A DNA stretch of 7,122 nt from an uncultured Thermomicrobiales bacterium. Lineage in GTDB: Bacteria > Chloroflexota > Chloroflexia > Thermomicrobiales > UBA6265. Below are positions 5,857 to 7,122 of the stretch, piece by piece. The notes beneath the pieces are model-generated. The model was not told where the DNA came from, did not search any database, and saw only the letters and a list, made by a program, of their open reading frames with translations. The translations under genes and the position numbers were made by a program. Numbering within the stretch: position 1 is the stretch's first letter; the number at the start of each line of letters is the position of its first letter. The DNA lies in contig CADCWH010000340.1 in NCBI GenBank assembly GCA_902806395.1, positions 1 through 7,122 of the forward strand, read 5' to 3'.

Positions 5857-7122
5857 TCAGGCGGCCTGCGAGCGTCGGCGGAGTCCTGCTGCCAGGGCGA
5901 AGATGAGACCCGCTCCCCCGATCGCCAACGGGAGCCCTGCCCCCACCGGGACCTGTCGGGAGATGGACTCGGCCATGGTGCCGGATCCGGTGTTGGGCTC
6001 TTGCTCGACCGGCGAACAGTTGTAGATGAACACCTCCGTCCGCTCTCCCGCCACGACGATCAGGTTGCCGTCACGATTGACGTTGTCCGATTCGGCGTAG
6101 CACCAGGAGTCGCCGATCTCGGTCAACTCGTAGCGTCCCGGCTGGAGGCGGCTGAACCGAAGCACCCCATCGGTGTTGGTGTAGCCCGTGAGGCGGGGTA
6201 CGAAGTCCCGGACCTCGGCGCTGTAGACGGCGAGGCTGAACTGGGCTGCAGTCCCTTGCCTCCCGCACGAACTCTCGAAGTCGTAACCCGACGGCGGGGT
6301 GTCGACCGGGCACGTGAACTTGTGGACCAGGATCGCCCCGGTCGTCTCGGTCAGATCATCCGGCACATTGAAGTACGCGCAGGTGATGGTCGCGCCAGCC
6401 GCCAGGGTGAACCCGGTGGATGGCCCGAACGACCGGATGTTCGGCGCGGCCGGGTCGAGGCCGCAGAAGCTGTAGACACTGGATGCCTGGTCATAGACAT
6501 CCTCACTCAGGGTGTACGTGCCGGCCGGGATCCGGGCGAACGAGGTCACCCCAGCGGTGCCGCCGTCACCAGTGATGCCGCGGGCGGCGACCGGTCCGGA
6601 GACGCGGAAGGTGACGTTGTTGGTCCGTCCCGAATCGGCGGCACAGTTATCGACGAAATCGGCGTAGATCGTGCCGGCGAAGCCTGGCTCGCAGGTGTAC
6701 TTGACGACGTTGATGGTCACCGGGGCGGGCGCCGGTGGAGCCACCTCATTGATGACGACGATCGTGGTGAGCTGGTTGACGCCGATGCCCAGCGTCTCGC
6801 TGGCCTCGCCCGGCAGGTCGGGCGCCACCTCACGCAGGACATAGGTGCCGGCTTGGAGCCCGCGAGCGTATGCACCGTCGTCGCCGGTCGAGAAGGTGAC
6901 CTCGCCCAGCCCGCCGTCCGGGCTGCGGAGGGTGAAGTCCGCGTTGCCCCGGGTGCAGTCGCTCGTCCGAGCTAGTTGGGAGGCGTCACCGTCTGACGAG
7001 TCGAAGATGATCGTCCGCTCCCCGGCGCTGCCGGCCGGACAATAGAACTTGAAGACCTGGAGGGAGCCGGTGTTGGGCGGCGGTGGGGCCAACTCGTCTT
7101 CGACGGTGATCACCGTCGTGGC
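5857..7122 (-). CDS. Cell-surface protein with SpaA/Cna-B-like repeats and C-terminal sorting-like anchor (5' end missing)
   Basis: The last 421 codons of a surface protein whose start lies beyond the right edge. The GTG at 7113 is not a start, because the frame is open to 7122 and encodes ATT, continuing the end of a previous repeat. Three prealbumin-like repeats follow at about 7068-6748, 6720-6364 and 6339-6016. They open LQVFKFYC, INVVKYTC and ILVHKFTC, contain a G-x-Y-x-L-x-E strand, and close VVINEV, AYFNV and FIYNC. Pro-rich linkers join repeats one and two. The tail has EPNTG (6000-5986), a hydrophobic helix (about 5952-5881) and RRRSQAA, resembling an LPXTG sortase substrate or a simple membrane anchor. 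Known SpaA/Cna-B folds are stalk modules of pili and adhesins. Domain assignment is by motif, and the ligand or role is unknown. Stop is TGA at 5859-5857. Confidence 0.85.
   Translation of the reverse strand, partial: ATTVITVEDELAPPPPNTGSLQVFKFYCPAGSAGERTIIFDSSDGDASQLARTSDCTRGNADFTLRSPDGGLGEVTFSTGDDGAYARGLQAGTYVLREVAPDLPGEASETLGIGVNQLTTIVVINEVAPPAPAPVTINVVKYTCEPGFAGTIYADFVDNCAADSGRTNNVTFRVSGPVAARGITGDGGTAGVTSFARIPAGTYTLSEDVYDQASSVYSFCGLDPAAPNIRSFGPSTGFTLAAGATITCAYFNVPDDLTETTGAILVHKFTCPVDTPPSGYDFESSCGRQGTAAQFSLAVYSAEVRDFVPRLTGYTNTDGVLRFSRLQPGRYELTEIGDSWCYAESDNVNRDGNLIVVAGERTEVFIYNCSPVEQEPNTGSGTMAESISRQVPVGAGLPLAIGGAGLIFALAAGLRRRSQAA
5986..6000 (-). other. LPXTG-like motif (EPNTG) near the surface protein C-terminus
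   Basis: EPNTG is followed by about 11 polar residues, a glycine/leucine/alanine-rich hydrophobic stretch (5952-5881) and the basic tail LRRRSQAA. This order (motif, helix, Arg tail) is that of sortase substrates. The first residue is Glu rather than Leu, and the gap to the helix is longer than usual, so sortase processing is uncertain. No sortase gene is in the window. Confidence 0.5.

Noticed and set aside
5434..6975. A long plus-strand open frame (513 codons) crossing both secreted-protein genes
   Set aside because: It runs antisense to two well-supported genes and their terminator, has no recognisable domain, and is Arg/Gly/Asp-rich in the way high-GC shadow frames are.
7111..7113. GTG at 7113 as the start of the surface protein
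   Set aside because: The frame stays open to the window edge, and the upstream codons continue the end-of-repeat pattern seen later in the protein.

Overview
The window is about 7.1 kb of high-GC bacterial chromosome. It carries four substantial genes and the 3' tail of a fifth. GC-rich codon use, secreted proteins with Pro/Thr 'TATP' linkers, a discoidin-like domain on a protease, and a surface protein ending in an LPXTG-like motif plus membrane anchor all suggest a monoderm-like member of Chloroflexota (Thermomicrobia or a relative). That placement is inferred from style. No rRNA or other marker gene is present.

Layout. Bases 1-104 are the last 33 codons of an unrecognised + strand gene. 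Bases 105-307 are noncoding, with a weak promoter candidate. Bases 308-1537 (+) encode a TrmA/RumA-type RNA uridine-C5 methyltransferase that has kept its catalytic residues but lost every cysteine expected to bind a [4Fe-4S] cluster. It converges on an M3-family metallo-oligoendopeptidase (1583-3292, -), and one strong hairpin at 1539-1566 lies between the two genes. Further along the - strand are a secreted subtilisin-like S8 protease (3423-5651) and the 3' part of a multi-domain surface protein (5857-7122, cut by the window edge). A 12-bp perfect hairpin (5803-5832) follows the surface-protein gene, so the two secreted-protein genes are probably transcribed separately.

How the genes relate. 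The left half is housekeeping (RNA modification, cytoplasmic peptide turnover). The right half is extracytoplasmic. The S8 protease has a signal peptide, an I9 propeptide, a full catalytic domain with six cysteines, a repetitive linker and a discoidin-like domain. The surface protein has at least three prealbumin-like (SpaA/Cna-B) repeats, each keeping a Lys/Glu/Asn set consistent with self-forming isopeptide bonds, then an EPNTG motif, a transmembrane helix and an Arg-rich tail. A functional link between protease and surface protein is possible but rests only on adjacency.

I found no CRISPR array, insertion sequence, tRNA, rRNA or phage gene. The most interesting points are the isopeptide-type triads, the methyltransferase without Fe-S ligands, the RTxRG repeats in the protease linker, and paired odd-centred palindromes upstream of the oligoendopeptidase gene.
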